NCBI RefSeq assembly: GCF_019711515.1
Contig: NZ_JAIGNO010000004.1
Location: forward strand, 248,001-312,000
Reading direction: 5' to 3'
DNA length: 64,000 nucleotides
Source of the DNA: Qipengyuania qiaonensis
Lineage (GTDB): Bacteria; Pseudomonadota; Alphaproteobacteria; Sphingomonadales; Sphingomonadaceae
Part shown: one piece after another, positions 1 to 8,315 of the stretch
Layout of the letters: every line of letters begins with the position of its first letter
Numbering within the stretch: position 1 is the first letter of the stretch
Notes under the pieces: generated by a model
Told to the model about the DNA's origin: nothing
The model's database searches: none
Seen by the model: only the letters and a program-made list of their open reading frames with translations
Translations under genes and position numbers: made by a program

Positions 1-65
1 GCGGAACCACGGGATCGGCAATATGCGGGATCTCGAGGAACCAAGCCGCCGATCGGCGCCGATTG

Positions 66-713
66 TCAGCTTCTGCCGTCGAAATAGGCGAAAACGTCGG
101 CAAGGCCCGGCGGGTCGGTCTCTCCCGCGAGCCGCTCCAGCGCCAGTGCGATGTCCAGCGTGTATTCGACCTGCGCGCCGTCCTGTCCCACATGCTCGCC
201 CCCGAGCCGCCGGATGAAACTCCGTGCCGCCTCGTTCTCGGTCAGGACATGCGCAGCAAAGGCCTTCAGCCCTTCGGCGTGCGCATCGAGAAGCAGGGTT
301 GCGGCCAGAAGCCGCCCGATGCCGAGCCCGTGATACGCATCCACGATACCGATTGAAAACTCCGCCACCGCATCCCCCGCATCGGGACGGATGGCACGCA
401 CGACGCCCATCGCGGGCTGCGTCGGGTCGATGACGTCCAAAGCGCCCCAGGCAAGATGAAGCACCCCGTCGGCGTCGAGCAAACGCTCGATTACCCAGTC
501 GGGCGGGCTGGCCCCACCCGAAAAGAACCGCATGTAGCGCGAACGCGAACTCATCCGTGCGATCCCCTCGCGCAGGCGATCCTCGTCGGCGGGCGTTACG
601 GTGCGGATGCAGACCGCGCGACCGTCCGCCAGCCGCGTCTGGATCGAGGCGTCGCCGCAGGCGCCCGGCCAGCGTATGCCCGAGGCAGCATCGCCGCTGT
701 CAACCATCGCCAT
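66..713 (-). CDS. GNAT-family N-acetyltransferase
   Basis: Predicted soluble acetyltransferase of about 215 residues that would use acetyl-CoA; the acceptor is unknown. The protein has the GNAT beta-strand pattern ending in a GLGIGRLL acetyl-CoA pyrophosphate loop, followed by the usual helix and a NEAARSFIRRLGG segment near the C terminus, which is typical of the family. The start at 713 (or the second ATG at 707) is chosen because a GGTGGAG ribosome-binding sequence sits just upstream on the minus strand; a longer open frame would overlap the neighbouring barrel gene. It follows the barrel gene on the same strand with about 60 bp between, so it may be co-transcribed, but nothing links it functionally to polysaccharide work. 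Confidence 0.82.
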   Translation of the reverse strand: MAMVDSGDAASGIRWPGACGDASIQTRLADGRAVCIRTVTPADEDRLREGIARMSSRSRYMRFFSGGASPPDWVIERLLDADGVLHLAWGALDVIDPTQPAMGVVRAIRPDAGDAVAEFSIGIVDAYHGLGIGRLLAATLLLDAHAEGLKAFAAHVLTENEAARSFIRRLGGEHVGQDGAQVEYTLDIALALERLAGETDPPGLADVFAYFDGRS

Positions 714-772
714 CTCCACCTGCGCAACCCGCCCCGGCTTTACGGACTTTCCGGGCCGCGCGCCAGCATTCG

Positions 773-1705
773 TCAAAATCGTCGCATCACACCAAGCCGG
801 CCCTGGACATAGCTGTAACCCGACCCGACCGAACCGTTGTTCGATGGCGTATCGGTGTATATCGCCTCGCCGAAGACCGACCAGTTCTGCGCATTGTCCG
901 GGCTGCGGAAGCGGACATTGGCGAAGTTCGACTGGCGCCAGTCGGTCGCCGCATCGCGCTGGACGCCGATGCCCCCGGCTCCGATAAGTTCCCACCCGCC
1001 TACGAACCGGCGAAGCTGGACCACGGGCATGACCTGCGCATACCAACGCGGCGAATAGTAATCGAACTCACCGGGTTCACCGTCGCGGAAATATCGCCCT
1101 CTCAATTGCAGGCTCAGGCCCCATTCCGGCTTCACCACATGGACATAGTTCGCGCGGGCATGAAGGCGCAGATTCTCCCCGCTGAACTCCTGTACACCGC
1201 CAAGTAGCGTGACGACGTTCTTTTCGTCCAGCGGCAGATCGATGGCCGCTCCGACGAAGGTGGAGTAGATGTCCTCTTCCAGCCCGCGCGGCGTTTCCAC
1301 CACGTCGCGTTCGATGAAGACTTCCTTGCGGAACGCGCTGTTGTCATGCACCGAAGCGGACCCGATAATGGTGTGCCCGTCGGTGCCTGCCAGGATGGAC
1401 CAGGTCCAGTCGCCGCTGGTGCCCGCATAGCGTCCGAAGATGCGTTCGCGTTCACGCGTGCCGGTGCCGGATGGGTCGTACCACGCCTTTTCGACCCGCA
1501 CCCCGATGCGGTCGTCCTCGCCGGCATTGCGCAGGTCGAAATCGATCGCGGTGCGCAGGATGTCCGTATCGTCGCTGTCGGTGGACACGAAGACTTCCGC
1601 GCCAATCGCTGGCGTGGGCTCCATGTCCTGCGCCAGCGCACTGCCGGGCAGGCCGCCGGCCATGATAAGAACGGATAGTGTTACGCTGTGACGCGTCAGT
1701 GCCAT
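773..1705 (-). CDS. Predicted secreted outer-membrane beta-barrel protein
   Basis: A 310-residue protein with a clear Sec signal peptide (hydrophobic core, then SALAQ cleavage region near residue 26). The mature part is rich in alternating polar/aromatic stretches and ends in Phe (VMRRF), the usual C-terminal signal of outer-membrane barrels. Start ATG at 1705 is supported by AGGAGGTC nine bases upstream. It overlaps the read-through end of the glycosyltransferase by a few bases, so the two were probably one translationally coupled unit. By context it may be an exopolysaccharide export porin, comparable in role to the barrel part of PgaA, but I see no TPR domain and no decisive family motif. 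The export role is inference. Confidence 0.72.
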   Translation of the reverse strand: MALTRHSVTLSVLIMAGGLPGSALAQDMEPTPAIGAEVFVSTDSDDTDILRTAIDFDLRNAGEDDRIGVRVEKAWYDPSGTGTRERERIFGRYAGTSGDWTWSILAGTDGHTIIGSASVHDNSAFRKEVFIERDVVETPRGLEEDIYSTFVGAAIDLPLDEKNVVTLLGGVQEFSGENLRLHARANYVHVVKPEWGLSLQLRGRYFRDGEPGEFDYYSPRWYAQVMPVVQLRRFVGGWELIGAGGIGVQRDAATDWRQSNFANVRFRSPDNAQNWSVFGEAIYTDTPSNNGSVGSGYSYVQGRLGVMRRF

Positions 1706-1869
1706 TGTTTGCGACCTCCTGTCAGTTCGGCGAAATAACCCCACACCGAAACCGGCTGCATCAGCAGCGGATAGATGAAAGCATAGAGAAGGAAGCCACG
1801 CAGGCTCTTCTCCATGGTGATGTCGTTGCGTTTCAGCATCCGTGTCTGGATGCGATAGATGACCACGTT
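1696..1869 (-). pseudogene. Orphaned C-terminal end of the glycosyltransferase after the in-frame TGA
   Basis: Reading on in the same frame past TGA 1870-1872 gives 57 more codons without another stop until 1696-1698. They start NVVIYRIQTRML and include GFLLYAFIYPLLMQPVSVWG and a basic RKQW end. This looks like the last membrane helices and tail of PgaC-type glycosyltransferases. Restoring Trp (TGG) at the stop would give about 459 residues. The end would overlap the barrel gene start by ten bases. There is no start codon with a binding site that would express this piece alone. Nonsense mutation is the simplest reading; a base-call error is the main alternative. Confidence 0.75.
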
Positions 1870-3075
1870 TCACAGCGCGGCCAGCGGCAGTACCAGCAGG
1901 GTGATCGGCCCCGCCAGCCAGAAGACGCCCAGACAGGCGAGGATCAGGCCGGGAATGAAGGCGAAGGTGAAAGCCAGGTCGATGCTGACGAACAACAGGT
2001 TCCACCAGATGAACATGGTGCGCAACCGGGGCGCGACGAGCAGGCCCTTGTGGAGCGCCAGCGCCTCGATCATGCCCCGGGCCCAGCGTTTGCGCTGGTT
2101 GGCGAGGCCGCGAAAGGTGGCCGGCGCATGCGTCCAGGCGACGGCATCTTCGGCGTGGCCGGTCTTGTAGCCCATGCGCAGCAGCGACCATGTCAGCACG
2201 ATGTCCTCGCCCACCATGTCGGGCCAGCCGCCGGCTTCGACCAGCGCTCGCTTGCGGTAGATCGAAAAGGCCCCCTGTGCGACGAGCGTACCGTTATACA
2301 TGCCCTGCATCCGCTTGACTGCCGCGATGCCGTGGAAATAGTCCCATTGCTGGGCGCGGGTGACCCAGCTGTCTCCGTGATTGCCGACCAGCACTGCACC
2401 GGCGATCGCGGCGGTTTCCGGCGGGCTGGCATGAAGGTGCTCGACCAGCGAGACGAGGCAGCCCTTCTCCAGCAGCGTATCGGCGTCGATCGTGACGACG
2501 AGATCGTGCGCGGCCAGTTCCAGGCCATGGTTCAGGACGCGCGCCTTGCCGCGGTTCTGCGCGGCGCCGACCAGCACCAGTTCGCGGTTCGCCGCTCCTG
2601 CGAACAGCCCCTCGCTCGCGCGGACCTCGGCGGCGGTGCCGTCGGTCGATCCGTCGTCGAGCACCATGATTTGCAGCTTGCCCGGATAGTCGAGCGCGGC
2701 GAGGCTGCGCAGCGTCTCGGCAATCAGCGCTTCCTCGTTATAGGCGGCGATCAGGATGCTCAATGCGGGCCAGTGCTCGGGCGTGCGCCGTAGCGGATCG
2801 GGCCGCAGCACCAGGCTGGCCATCAGGAAGGCGTTCATGAACCCCGGGACATAGGCGATGAAGGCCAGCACGAACAGCGCGGCCAGCGGGTGCGACAGGT
2901 TTCCCAGATCGCTCAGCCAGGGCAGCGACAGCCAGATGCTGAACACCATCCAGGCCAGCGCCAGCGCCATCGACACGACGAAGCGCGCCACCGCCTGCCG
3001 GTCGCGCCGATCGTGCCGTTCGCGGCTGCGGTCCGATTGTAGGCCGGGCGCAAGCTGCATTGTCGTTTCGGCCAT
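1870..3075 (-). CDS. Family 2 glycosyltransferase (PgaC/cellulose-synthase-like), interrupted by in-frame TGA
   Basis: Membrane processive glycosyltransferase. Two N-terminal membrane helices (about residues 30-90) precede a GT-A domain with VLDDGSTDG (138-146), the DAD metal-binding motif (197-199), GED (289-291, the acceptor/catalytic acid) and QRKRW (327-331, the product-binding motif of processive enzymes). Further membrane helices begin near 350. The family would polymerise a beta-linked sugar such as GlcNAc from a UDP-sugar. The start has an excellent GAGGGAGGG binding site five to six bases upstream. The frame stops at TGA 1870-1872 in the middle of a membrane helix, while the same frame downstream continues with family-like sequence (separate entry). 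So this is either a truncated protein or a damaged gene. Confidence 0.85.
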   Translation of the reverse strand: MAETTMQLAPGLQSDRSRERHDRRDRQAVARFVVSMALALAWMVFSIWLSLPWLSDLGNLSHPLAALFVLAFIAYVPGFMNAFLMASLVLRPDPLRRTPEHWPALSILIAAYNEEALIAETLRSLAALDYPGKLQIMVLDDGSTDGTAAEVRASEGLFAGAANRELVLVGAAQNRGKARVLNHGLELAAHDLVVTIDADTLLEKGCLVSLVEHLHASPPETAAIAGAVLVGNHGDSWVTRAQQWDYFHGIAAVKRMQGMYNGTLVAQGAFSIYRKRALVEAGGWPDMVGEDIVLTWSLLRMGYKTGHAEDAVAWTHAPATFRGLANQRKRWARGMIEALALHKGLLVAPRLRTMFIWWNLLFVSIDLAFTFAFIPGLILACLGVFWLAGPITLLVLPLAAL

Positions 3076-3159
3076 GACTACCCTCCCTCAATCCACACCC
3101 GACCTTCCCCCTAAGACTCGGAAGGCGCGGGAAAATCATCCAAATTCAGGTGTTTGTGG

Positions 3160-3248
3160 TTAACGGCCCACTAACCGTGGCACCCAACTCTCCGCTAACC
3201 GTGGTGCCGAACCGTTCGCTAACCGTAGCTCCACACCCTTCGCTAAGC
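3160..3248. repeat. 24-bp tandem repeat array with CTAACC cores
   Basis: CTAACC or CTAAGC begins at 3171, 3195, 3219 and 3243, exactly 24 bp apart, inside degenerate 24-bp units (CGCTAACCGTGGTGCC-type). An extra TTAACGG lies 11 bp before the first. The array sits in the gap between the divergent glycosyltransferase (start 3075, minus) and a small plus-strand frame (start 3290). It looks like a set of protein-binding half-sites or a short minisatellite. The core resembles the CtrA half-site TTAACC, but this is only a resemblance. Confidence 0.7.
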
Positions 3249-3289
3249 GCGCCCGTCCATGATGGCGCGGTAGCCAAGGGGAAAGTCCG

Positions 3290-3382
3290 ATGTTCGATAC
3301 GCTTGCCGAGCGCCTCGTCGATGGCGCCATCGTGCTCGCCCTCTTTGCGGGCAAGGCGAGCATCGCGCTGCTCGCCGTCTGA
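3290..3382 (+). CDS. Possible 30-residue hydrophobic small protein
   Basis: Short frame coding MFDTLAERLV followed by a hydrophobic stretch (GAIVLALFAG) and ending LLAV. AAGGGGAA lies about six to nine bases before the ATG, which is the main support. It would be a single-pass membrane peptide. It lies immediately downstream of the 24-bp repeat array. No family is recognised and the frame is short enough to occur by chance, so this is a weak call. Confidence 0.3.
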   Translation: MFDTLAERLVDGAIVLALFAGKASIALLAV

Positions 3383-3390
3383 CCCGCGGG

Positions 3391-3657
3391 TCATTCCGCG
3401 CTCTTCGCTTCGGCCCGGCTTTCGCGCGTCGCCCGCCTGGCGATCTGTTCCGCCTTTCCCTCGACCTGCTGGACGAATGCCTTGAGGTCCGGCGGCTGCG
3501 CTATGCTGTTGTCGTGCGTCGCGTCTTCCAGCGTGGCCCAGGCGCCCCAAACCAGCGCCACGGCGCCCCCTGCAGCCAGCCCGGCCAGCGCGAACACGCC
3601 GCCCGCCTGCGTCCGCCCATAATGATACGCTTCGCCACCAAGCGATTTGTCTTCCAT
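3391..3657 (-). CDS. Hypothetical small membrane protein
   Basis: 88 residues with an N-terminal polar segment, one clear membrane helix (about residues 19-42, rich in Ala/Gly/Leu) and a charged C-terminal half ending in an Arg/Ala/Glu-rich helix. No recognised family. The ribosome-binding site is weak. It lies convergent to the possible 30-residue frame and divergent from the DUF1289 gene. It is kept because its residue composition is protein-like and the region has no better candidate. Confidence 0.5.
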   Translation of the reverse strand: MEDKSLGGEAYHYGRTQAGGVFALAGLAAGGAVALVWGAWATLEDATHDNSIAQPPDLKAFVQQVEGKAEQIARRATRESRAEAKSAE

Positions 3658-3844
3658 CGTGCAACCCGTTGTTTTTGCGCCCCTGGGGCATTTCCTTCAC
3701 CTAGGTATAACTACGTTCGAACGGCGTATTGCGGTGCAGCGAAATCCGGCGTTTCATCCGACCGGACAAACGCTTCACCCCGCGTTAACCATGATCGTCA
3801 ACACTTTGAATTGTCGGGTAGTCCTGCCATAGGATCGGGACGGC

Positions 3845-4024
3845 ATGGAAACGGACGGAATCGCCTCGCCCTGCATCGGCACCTGCCTGCTCGACCGGGC
3901 GGGAGAGCTGTGCACGGGTTGCGGCCGCACGCTGGCGGAGATCGCCGGCTGGCCCGATGCGAGCGAGGCCGAACGCCGCGTCATAGTGGAGCGTGCCCGG
4001 CAACGGCGCGGGCGTTCCGGCTAG
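3845..4024 (+). CDS. DUF1289 family protein
   Basis: A 59-residue protein that matches the DUF1289 pattern: SPCIGTC near the start, a second Cys pair ELCTGCGRT, then EIAGW and a charged helix SEAERR. The four cysteines (CxxxC and CxxC) suggest a metal or Fe-S site; the function of the family is not settled. The gene is too short for many gene callers. Its TAG stop overlaps the TAG stop of the convergent neighbour through a shared CTAG at 4021-4024. A CtrA-like GTTAACCATG lies about 60 bp upstream. Confidence 0.85.
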   Translation: METDGIASPCIGTCLLDRAGELCTGCGRTLAEIAGWPDASEAERRVIVERARQRRGRSG

Positions 4025-4938
4025 GGCTTGTCCGCCTCCTGCCCGGGTTTGCGCGCGGACCGGCGGTACCACCCGTCCAGCTGCTCGCCGCCTTCGCGCG
4101 CGCGCAGTATCGCGGCATTCTCGGCGAGGGTCTTGTCCAGGTCGATCCCGGCGATGCGCGGCCGCCCGTCGAGCTGGTTGTCGACCATGTGATTGATCAG
4201 CGCATGGATGTCGTTCATCTTCGTCTGCCGCTCCTTGGCGACGATGTTGCGGGCGACCGCCAGTATTTCCCCTTCCATCTCGGCGCGGATCTCGTCCTCG
4301 CTGCGCGGGCGCGGCGGGCCATAGCGCTCGGCCATGCGGTGCGAGAGGAGGAAGCGGAGCAGCGCGTTGTCGGGCTTGTCCCACCAGCCCACGATCTCGC
4401 GGGAGGAGACGATGGGCGTGCGCGTGCCCAGCATGGCACGCTCCATCGCGATATCCTCGAGCCGCGTCACACCGCGATCGAGCGCCGCGTCCCAGGCGGC
4501 GGCGAAGCCTTCCGCGCCGGGCCGGTGCTTCAGCTTGTAAAGCGCCTCCAGGCTCTTCCCGATCCGCCGCGCCGCCACCTTGACGATGCCCGTCGCCGCC
4601 AGCGTCGCAACGAAGCGCCGCTGCAGCACGGGCGTGATCGAATTGCCGCGCGGCGCGGTGTGGATATAGGGGGCAAAGGCCAGCAGCGGATCGTCCTCGT
4701 CCGGCTCGGGCGCGACATGGGCCACTGCGGAAGTCGCCTGTCTGGGGACCTTGCGCGTGGGGCTACACTCCTCCCCGGCCCGGGGAGGGGGACCATGCGC
4801 AGCAGGGGGGAGGGGCACCGCCTGCTGTTCCGTAGGTGTGGAAGTCTCGTCCGCCCCGCCATCGGCTGGGTCGGTGCTGGTTTGACGCTCGCTAAGGCGC
4901 AGAGGCGCGGAGGGTTCTGTGGGGGTATGGTCGCTCAT
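4021..4938 (-). CDS. Hypothetical protein with helix-turn-helix-like core
   Basis: 305 residues if started at 4938. The first 100 residues are low-complexity, Pro/Thr/Glu-rich and probably disordered. The middle has TGIVKVAARRIGKSLEALYK, which looks like a helix-turn-helix of the kind found in small-terminase-like or regulatory proteins, followed by a conserved-looking helical segment. A cytoplasmic DNA-binding role is inference. No strong ribosome-binding site is seen, and starts further upstream, up to 5091, remain possible. Long relatives are, to my knowledge, common in sphingomonads. Confidence 0.62.
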   Translation of the reverse strand: MSDHTPTEPSAPLRLSERQTSTDPADGGADETSTPTEQQAVPLPPAAHGPPPRAGEECSPTRKVPRQATSAVAHVAPEPDEDDPLLAFAPYIHTAPRGNSITPVLQRRFVATLAATGIVKVAARRIGKSLEALYKLKHRPGAEGFAAAWDAALDRGVTRLEDIAMERAMLGTRTPIVSSREIVGWWDKPDNALLRFLLSHRMAERYGPPRPRSEDEIRAEMEGEILAVARNIVAKERQTKMNDIHALINHMVDNQLDGRPRIAGIDLDKTLAENAAILRAREGGEQLDGWYRRSARKPGQEADKP

Positions 4939-5097
4939 GACCACGCATAGAATGCAGATATATCGCGTGTAGGAAAATGGTTTTTGACGAACCGGCCATT
5001 CAACCGGCACCGCTACCGATATTGCATCAATTATAGACATAACAATATCTTTATATCTGCCTTGACGATCGGTTCCTGCTCGTCCATTCAAAGGCGG

Positions 5098-5272
5098 TCG
5101 AAGGTTCTCCGGTCGGTCATCCCGCGCCGGAGCTAAGACGGGAAGCCGGTGCGAAACCGGCGCTGCCCCCGCAACTGTAAGCGGCGAGCGGCGGTCAATT
5201 TATGTCACTGGGGCGCAAGCTCCGGGAAGACGGACCGCCTGCACGGACCCGCGAGCCAGGAGACCTGCCTTC
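5098..5272 (+). promoter_or_regulatory. Cobalamin (B12) riboswitch upstream of metE
   Basis: The region carries the standard cobalamin riboswitch elements in order: the GGGAAGCCGGTGC segment, the CTGCCCCCGCAACTGTAA core and the B12 box GCCAGGAGACCTGCC at 5255-5269. It ends about 120 bases before the metE start. In the family, adenosylcobalamin or related cobamide binding shuts off the downstream gene by early termination or by hiding the ribosome-binding site. It occupies most of the 456-bp gap between the genes on either side. Confidence 0.95.
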
Positions 5273-5394
5273 GTCGCGATAACGTCCACCGGCGGGGTGC
5301 CCGGTTCGGCTGCTTGCTCCGTTCCGCCCGGCAAAACCGGTCGGCTCTATGCACGTGCCCGATCCTGCCCCGCCAATCTTCGGGGTAGAAGACC

Positions 5395-7716
5395 ATGACT
5401 ATCAGTACTGCCAATCTGGGCTTTCCACGCATCGGCCCGCGCCGCGAACTCAAGTTTGCGCTCGAATCCTTCTGGTCCGGCAAGATCACGGAAACAGAGC
5501 TGCGCGACGCGGCCAGCGCATTGCGCGTCGCAGCATGGGCGCGCCAGCATGCTGTCGGCGTCGACATCATACCATCCAACGATTTTTCCCTCTACGATCA
5601 CGTGCTCGATACCAGTGTGATGGTGGGGGCCGTCCCGCCGCTCTACGATGCTCTTGGTGCGCTGGATTCGCTGGCCGTCTATTTCGCCATGGCCCGCGGC
5701 ACCCGGACCGTATCCGGCGATGAAGGCTGCATCCACGGTCATAATGCCGCTTCTGACGTTCCTGCGCTCGAAATGACCAAATGGTTCGACACCAACTATC
5801 ACTACATGGTGCCCGAAGTCCGACCGGAGCAGGAGTTCAGGCTCGCGGGCACAAAGGCGCTCGACGAATTCGTCGAGGCGAAGGCGCTCGGCTATCACAC
5901 ACGCCCGGTCATACTGGGGCCGGTGACCTGGCTGCTGCTGGCGAAATCAACCGCGCCGGGGTTCGAGCCGATCTCTCTGATCGAGCGGCTGGTTCCAATC
6001 TACGCGGAACTCCTCCAAGGGCTTGCCGAAGCGGGCGCCGAATGGGTGCAGATCGACGAACCGGCCCTCGTGCTCGACCTGGACGAGACTGCGCGCGACG
6101 CCTTCCGCATGACCTACGGCATGCTCAAGGCGGCGGTCCCCGCAATGAAGCTTCAACTCACCACCTATTTCGGCGGCTTGGGCGACAATCTGGAAACCGT
6201 TCTCGCGCTGCCGGTTGACGGTCTTCATCTCGATCTGGTGCGCGCTCCGGAGCAATTGGAGCCCGTTCTGCTCTCCGCCCGCCCCGATCTCGTCCTTTCG
6301 CTGGGAATCGTCGACGGACGCAATGTCTGGAAGTCGGACCTCGACCGGCTGGTGGACTGGCTCAAGCCGGTGGTGGCGAAGCGTGACATCGTTCTCGCGC
6401 CATCCTGCTCGCTGCTCCATGCTCCGATCGACCTCGCGCTCGAAACGTCGCTCGATCCGGAAATCGCCGAATGGCTCGCCTTCGCGGTTCAGAAGCTGGA
6501 AGAACTCGCAGTGCTCGGCGACGCCCTGAATGGCGATCGTTATGCGGCGACGGCGGAACTCGTCGCTAATGCCGAGGCTGTCGCCAAGCGGCGGGAATCG
6601 CAGTTGACCAACGATCCGGCAGTTCGTCGGCGGCTCGCATCGATCGATGCCGATACCTCGCAACGCGCCCTGCCATTCGCGGAACGTGCGGCATTGCAGC
6701 GCGATCGGCTGCGCCTTCCTGCGCTGCCGACGACGACCATCGGGTCTTTCCCGCAGACGAGCGAGGTGCGCAAGGCGCGCGCGGCGCATAGCAGGGGCGA
6801 TCTCGACGATACGGCCTACCGGGATTTTCTGCGCCAGGAAACCGAGCTGGCGATCCGCTGGCAGGAGGAGATCGGCATCGACGTGCTCGTCCATGGCGAG
6901 TTCGAGCGCAACGACATGGTGCAGTATTTCGGCGAGAAACTGGCCGGCTTCGCCTTCACCAAAGCCGCCTGGGTCCAGAGTTACGGTTCGCGCTGCGTGC
7001 GCCCGCCGATCATCTACGGCGATGTTTCGCGCCCGGAACAGATGACGGTCGACTGGTGGTGTTTTGCTCAAGGGCTTACCGACAGGCCGGTCAAAGGCAT
7101 GCTGACCGGGCCGGTCACGATCCTCAACTGGTCCTTCGTCCGCGATGACCAGCCGCGCGAGCTGACGTGCCGCCAGATCGCGCTGGCAATCCGCGACGAA
7201 GTGGTGGATCTCGAAGCAGCCGGGGCGAAGATCATCCAGATAGATGAAGCGGCGCTGCGCGAAGGTCTGCCGCTGCGCCGCGCGGAGTGGCAAGGCTATC
7301 TGGACTGGGCGGTCGAATGCTTCCGCATCTCCTCCTCCGGAGTACGGCCGGAAACGCAGATCCACACTCATATGTGCTATTCGGAGTTCAACGACATAAT
7401 TGCCGCGATCGGCGCGATGGATGCCGATGTCATTTCCATCGAGACCGCGCGGTCGAAGCTGGAATTGCTCGATGCTTTCTCCACCTACCGCTACCCCAAC
7501 GATATCGGGCCGGGCGTGTACGACATTCATTCCCCGCGCGTCCCCACGGTGGCGGAGATGGAGCATCTGCTCCTCAAGGCCGCCGAAACGCTGCCGGCCG
7601 GGCAGATATGGGTCAATCCCGATTGCGGGCTCAAGACCCGCAAGTGGGAGGATGTAAAGCCCGCGCTGGTCAACATGACCGCCGCGGCAAGGGCCGTGCG
7701 GGAGGCCGTGCAATGA
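5395..7716 (+). CDS. metE: Cobalamin-independent methionine synthase
   Basis: Transfers the methyl group of 5-methyltetrahydropteroyl-polyglutamate to homocysteine to make methionine, without B12. The 773-residue length is normal for the family. The N-terminal half begins NLGFPRIGPRRELK and carries the folate-binding barrel; the C-terminal barrel has the zinc ligands in HTHMCYSEF and NPDCGLKTRKW. It sits directly under a B12 riboswitch, so it should be made when B12 is short, which implies a B12-dependent enzyme elsewhere. The stop overlaps the start of the thioesterase gene (ATGA), giving a two-gene unit. A long open frame on the opposite strand is only a shadow. Confidence 0.98.
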   Translation: MTISTANLGFPRIGPRRELKFALESFWSGKITETELRDAASALRVAAWARQHAVGVDIIPSNDFSLYDHVLDTSVMVGAVPPLYDALGALDSLAVYFAMARGTRTVSGDEGCIHGHNAASDVPALEMTKWFDTNYHYMVPEVRPEQEFRLAGTKALDEFVEAKALGYHTRPVILGPVTWLLLAKSTAPGFEPISLIERLVPIYAELLQGLAEAGAEWVQIDEPALVLDLDETARDAFRMTYGMLKAAVPAMKLQLTTYFGGLGDNLETVLALPVDGLHLDLVRAPEQLEPVLLSARPDLVLSLGIVDGRNVWKSDLDRLVDWLKPVVAKRDIVLAPSCSLLHAPIDLALETSLDPEIAEWLAFAVQKLEELAVLGDALNGDRYAATAELVANAEAVAKRRESQLTNDPAVRRRLASIDADTSQRALPFAERAALQRDRLRLPALPTTTIGSFPQTSEVRKARAAHSRGDLDDTAYRDFLRQETELAIRWQEEIGIDVLVHGEFERNDMVQYFGEKLAGFAFTKAAWVQSYGSRCVRPPIIYGDVSRPEQMTVDWWCFAQGLTDRPVKGMLTGPVTILNWSFVRDDQPRELTCRQIALAIRDEVVDLEAAGAKIIQIDEAALREGLPLRRAEWQGYLDWAVECFRISSSGVRPETQIHTHMCYSEFNDIIAAIGAMDADVISIETARSKLELLDAFSTYRYPNDIGPGVYDIHSPRVPTVAEMEHLLLKAAETLPAGQIWVNPDCGLKTRKWEDVKPALVNMTAAARAVREAVQ

Positions 7717-8111
7717 GCGAGGAGACCATGCCGGCAGGCGAAGCCGCGATCCGCGTCACTGCCGTTCCGGCCGATACCAACGTCTATGGCGATATCTTCG
7801 GGGGCTGGTTGATGGCGCAGATGGACCTCGCCGCATCCGCCGTGGCCTCGCGCCATTCGGGGGGCAGGGCGGTGACCATCGCGGTGGACGGGATGACCTT
7901 CCACCGTCCCGTCTTCGTGGGCGACGAGGTCTCCGTCTTCGCGACGCTGGAGGAAGTCGGGCGAACGTCGATGAAGGTCGCGGTTGCCACCTGGCGGCGC
8001 GACCGGCACTCGGACGAGGCCTATCTGGTCACCAGGGCGCGTTTCACCTTTGTCGCCATCGGGCAGGATCGCCGCCCACGCAATGTGAAGCCGATGACCG
8101 CCGCCGTGTGA
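7713..8111 (+). CDS. YciA-type hotdog acyl-CoA thioesterase
   Basis: 132 residues with the hotdog-fold acyl-CoA thioesterase pattern: DTNVYGDIFGGWLMAQMD contains the conserved N/D-x-x-G-x-I-F-G-G motif, followed by VTIAVDGMTFHRPVFVGD. It would hydrolyse acyl-CoA in the cytoplasm. The start overlaps the metE stop by four bases and a GGGAGG sequence lies upstream, so it is probably translated from the metE message and would share its B12 control. No metabolic reason for the pairing is evident. Confidence 0.88.
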   Translation: MSEETMPAGEAAIRVTAVPADTNVYGDIFGGWLMAQMDLAASAVASRHSGGRAVTIAVDGMTFHRPVFVGDEVSVFATLEEVGRTSMKVAVATWRRDRHSDEAYLVTRARFTFVAIGQDRRPRNVKPMTAAV

Positions 8112-8280
8112 GGGAACGCGTGAGGGGGAAGTAGTGCAACCGGCCGCATCTCCGCGCCTCAATGGCTGCTGACTTGATTCGGCAGACCCACGATGCATGA
8201 GCTGCGGCCGCACTATTGCGACACTGCCAAAGGGGTTGGCAAGCTGTGTTCTTGACCCTGCATTCCCTCCAACCACGCGC

Positions 8281-8309
8281 TTGCCCAAACTGATCGTTTG
8301 CGTTATAAC
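8281..8309 (+). promoter_or_regulatory. Strong sigma-70-type promoter for the toxin-antitoxin pair
   Basis: TTGCCC at 8281-8286, a 17-bp spacer, and TATAAC at 8304-8309. Transcription would start around 8315-8317, at the antitoxin ATG (8316). This explains the missing ribosome-binding site and suggests a leaderless message. Confidence 0.72.
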
Positions 8310-8315
8310 ATCTGT

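Noticed and set aside
1-65. Partial gene at the left edge
   Set aside because: Too short to recognise; the open frames there are complements of the acetyltransferase gene or lack support.
3146-3700. Minus-strand frame with eight-residue repeats across the 24-bp array
   Set aside because: The repeats arise because 24 bp is eight codons; it overlaps the better-supported small membrane gene and has no family.
3845-5394. Prophage or terminase remnant suggested by the HTH-like protein
   Set aside because: No other phage genes, integrase or attachment repeats are nearby; a lone helix-turn-helix core is not enough.
5947-7713. Minus-strand frame across metE
   Set aside because: Antisense of an intact metE; no start signal or domain.
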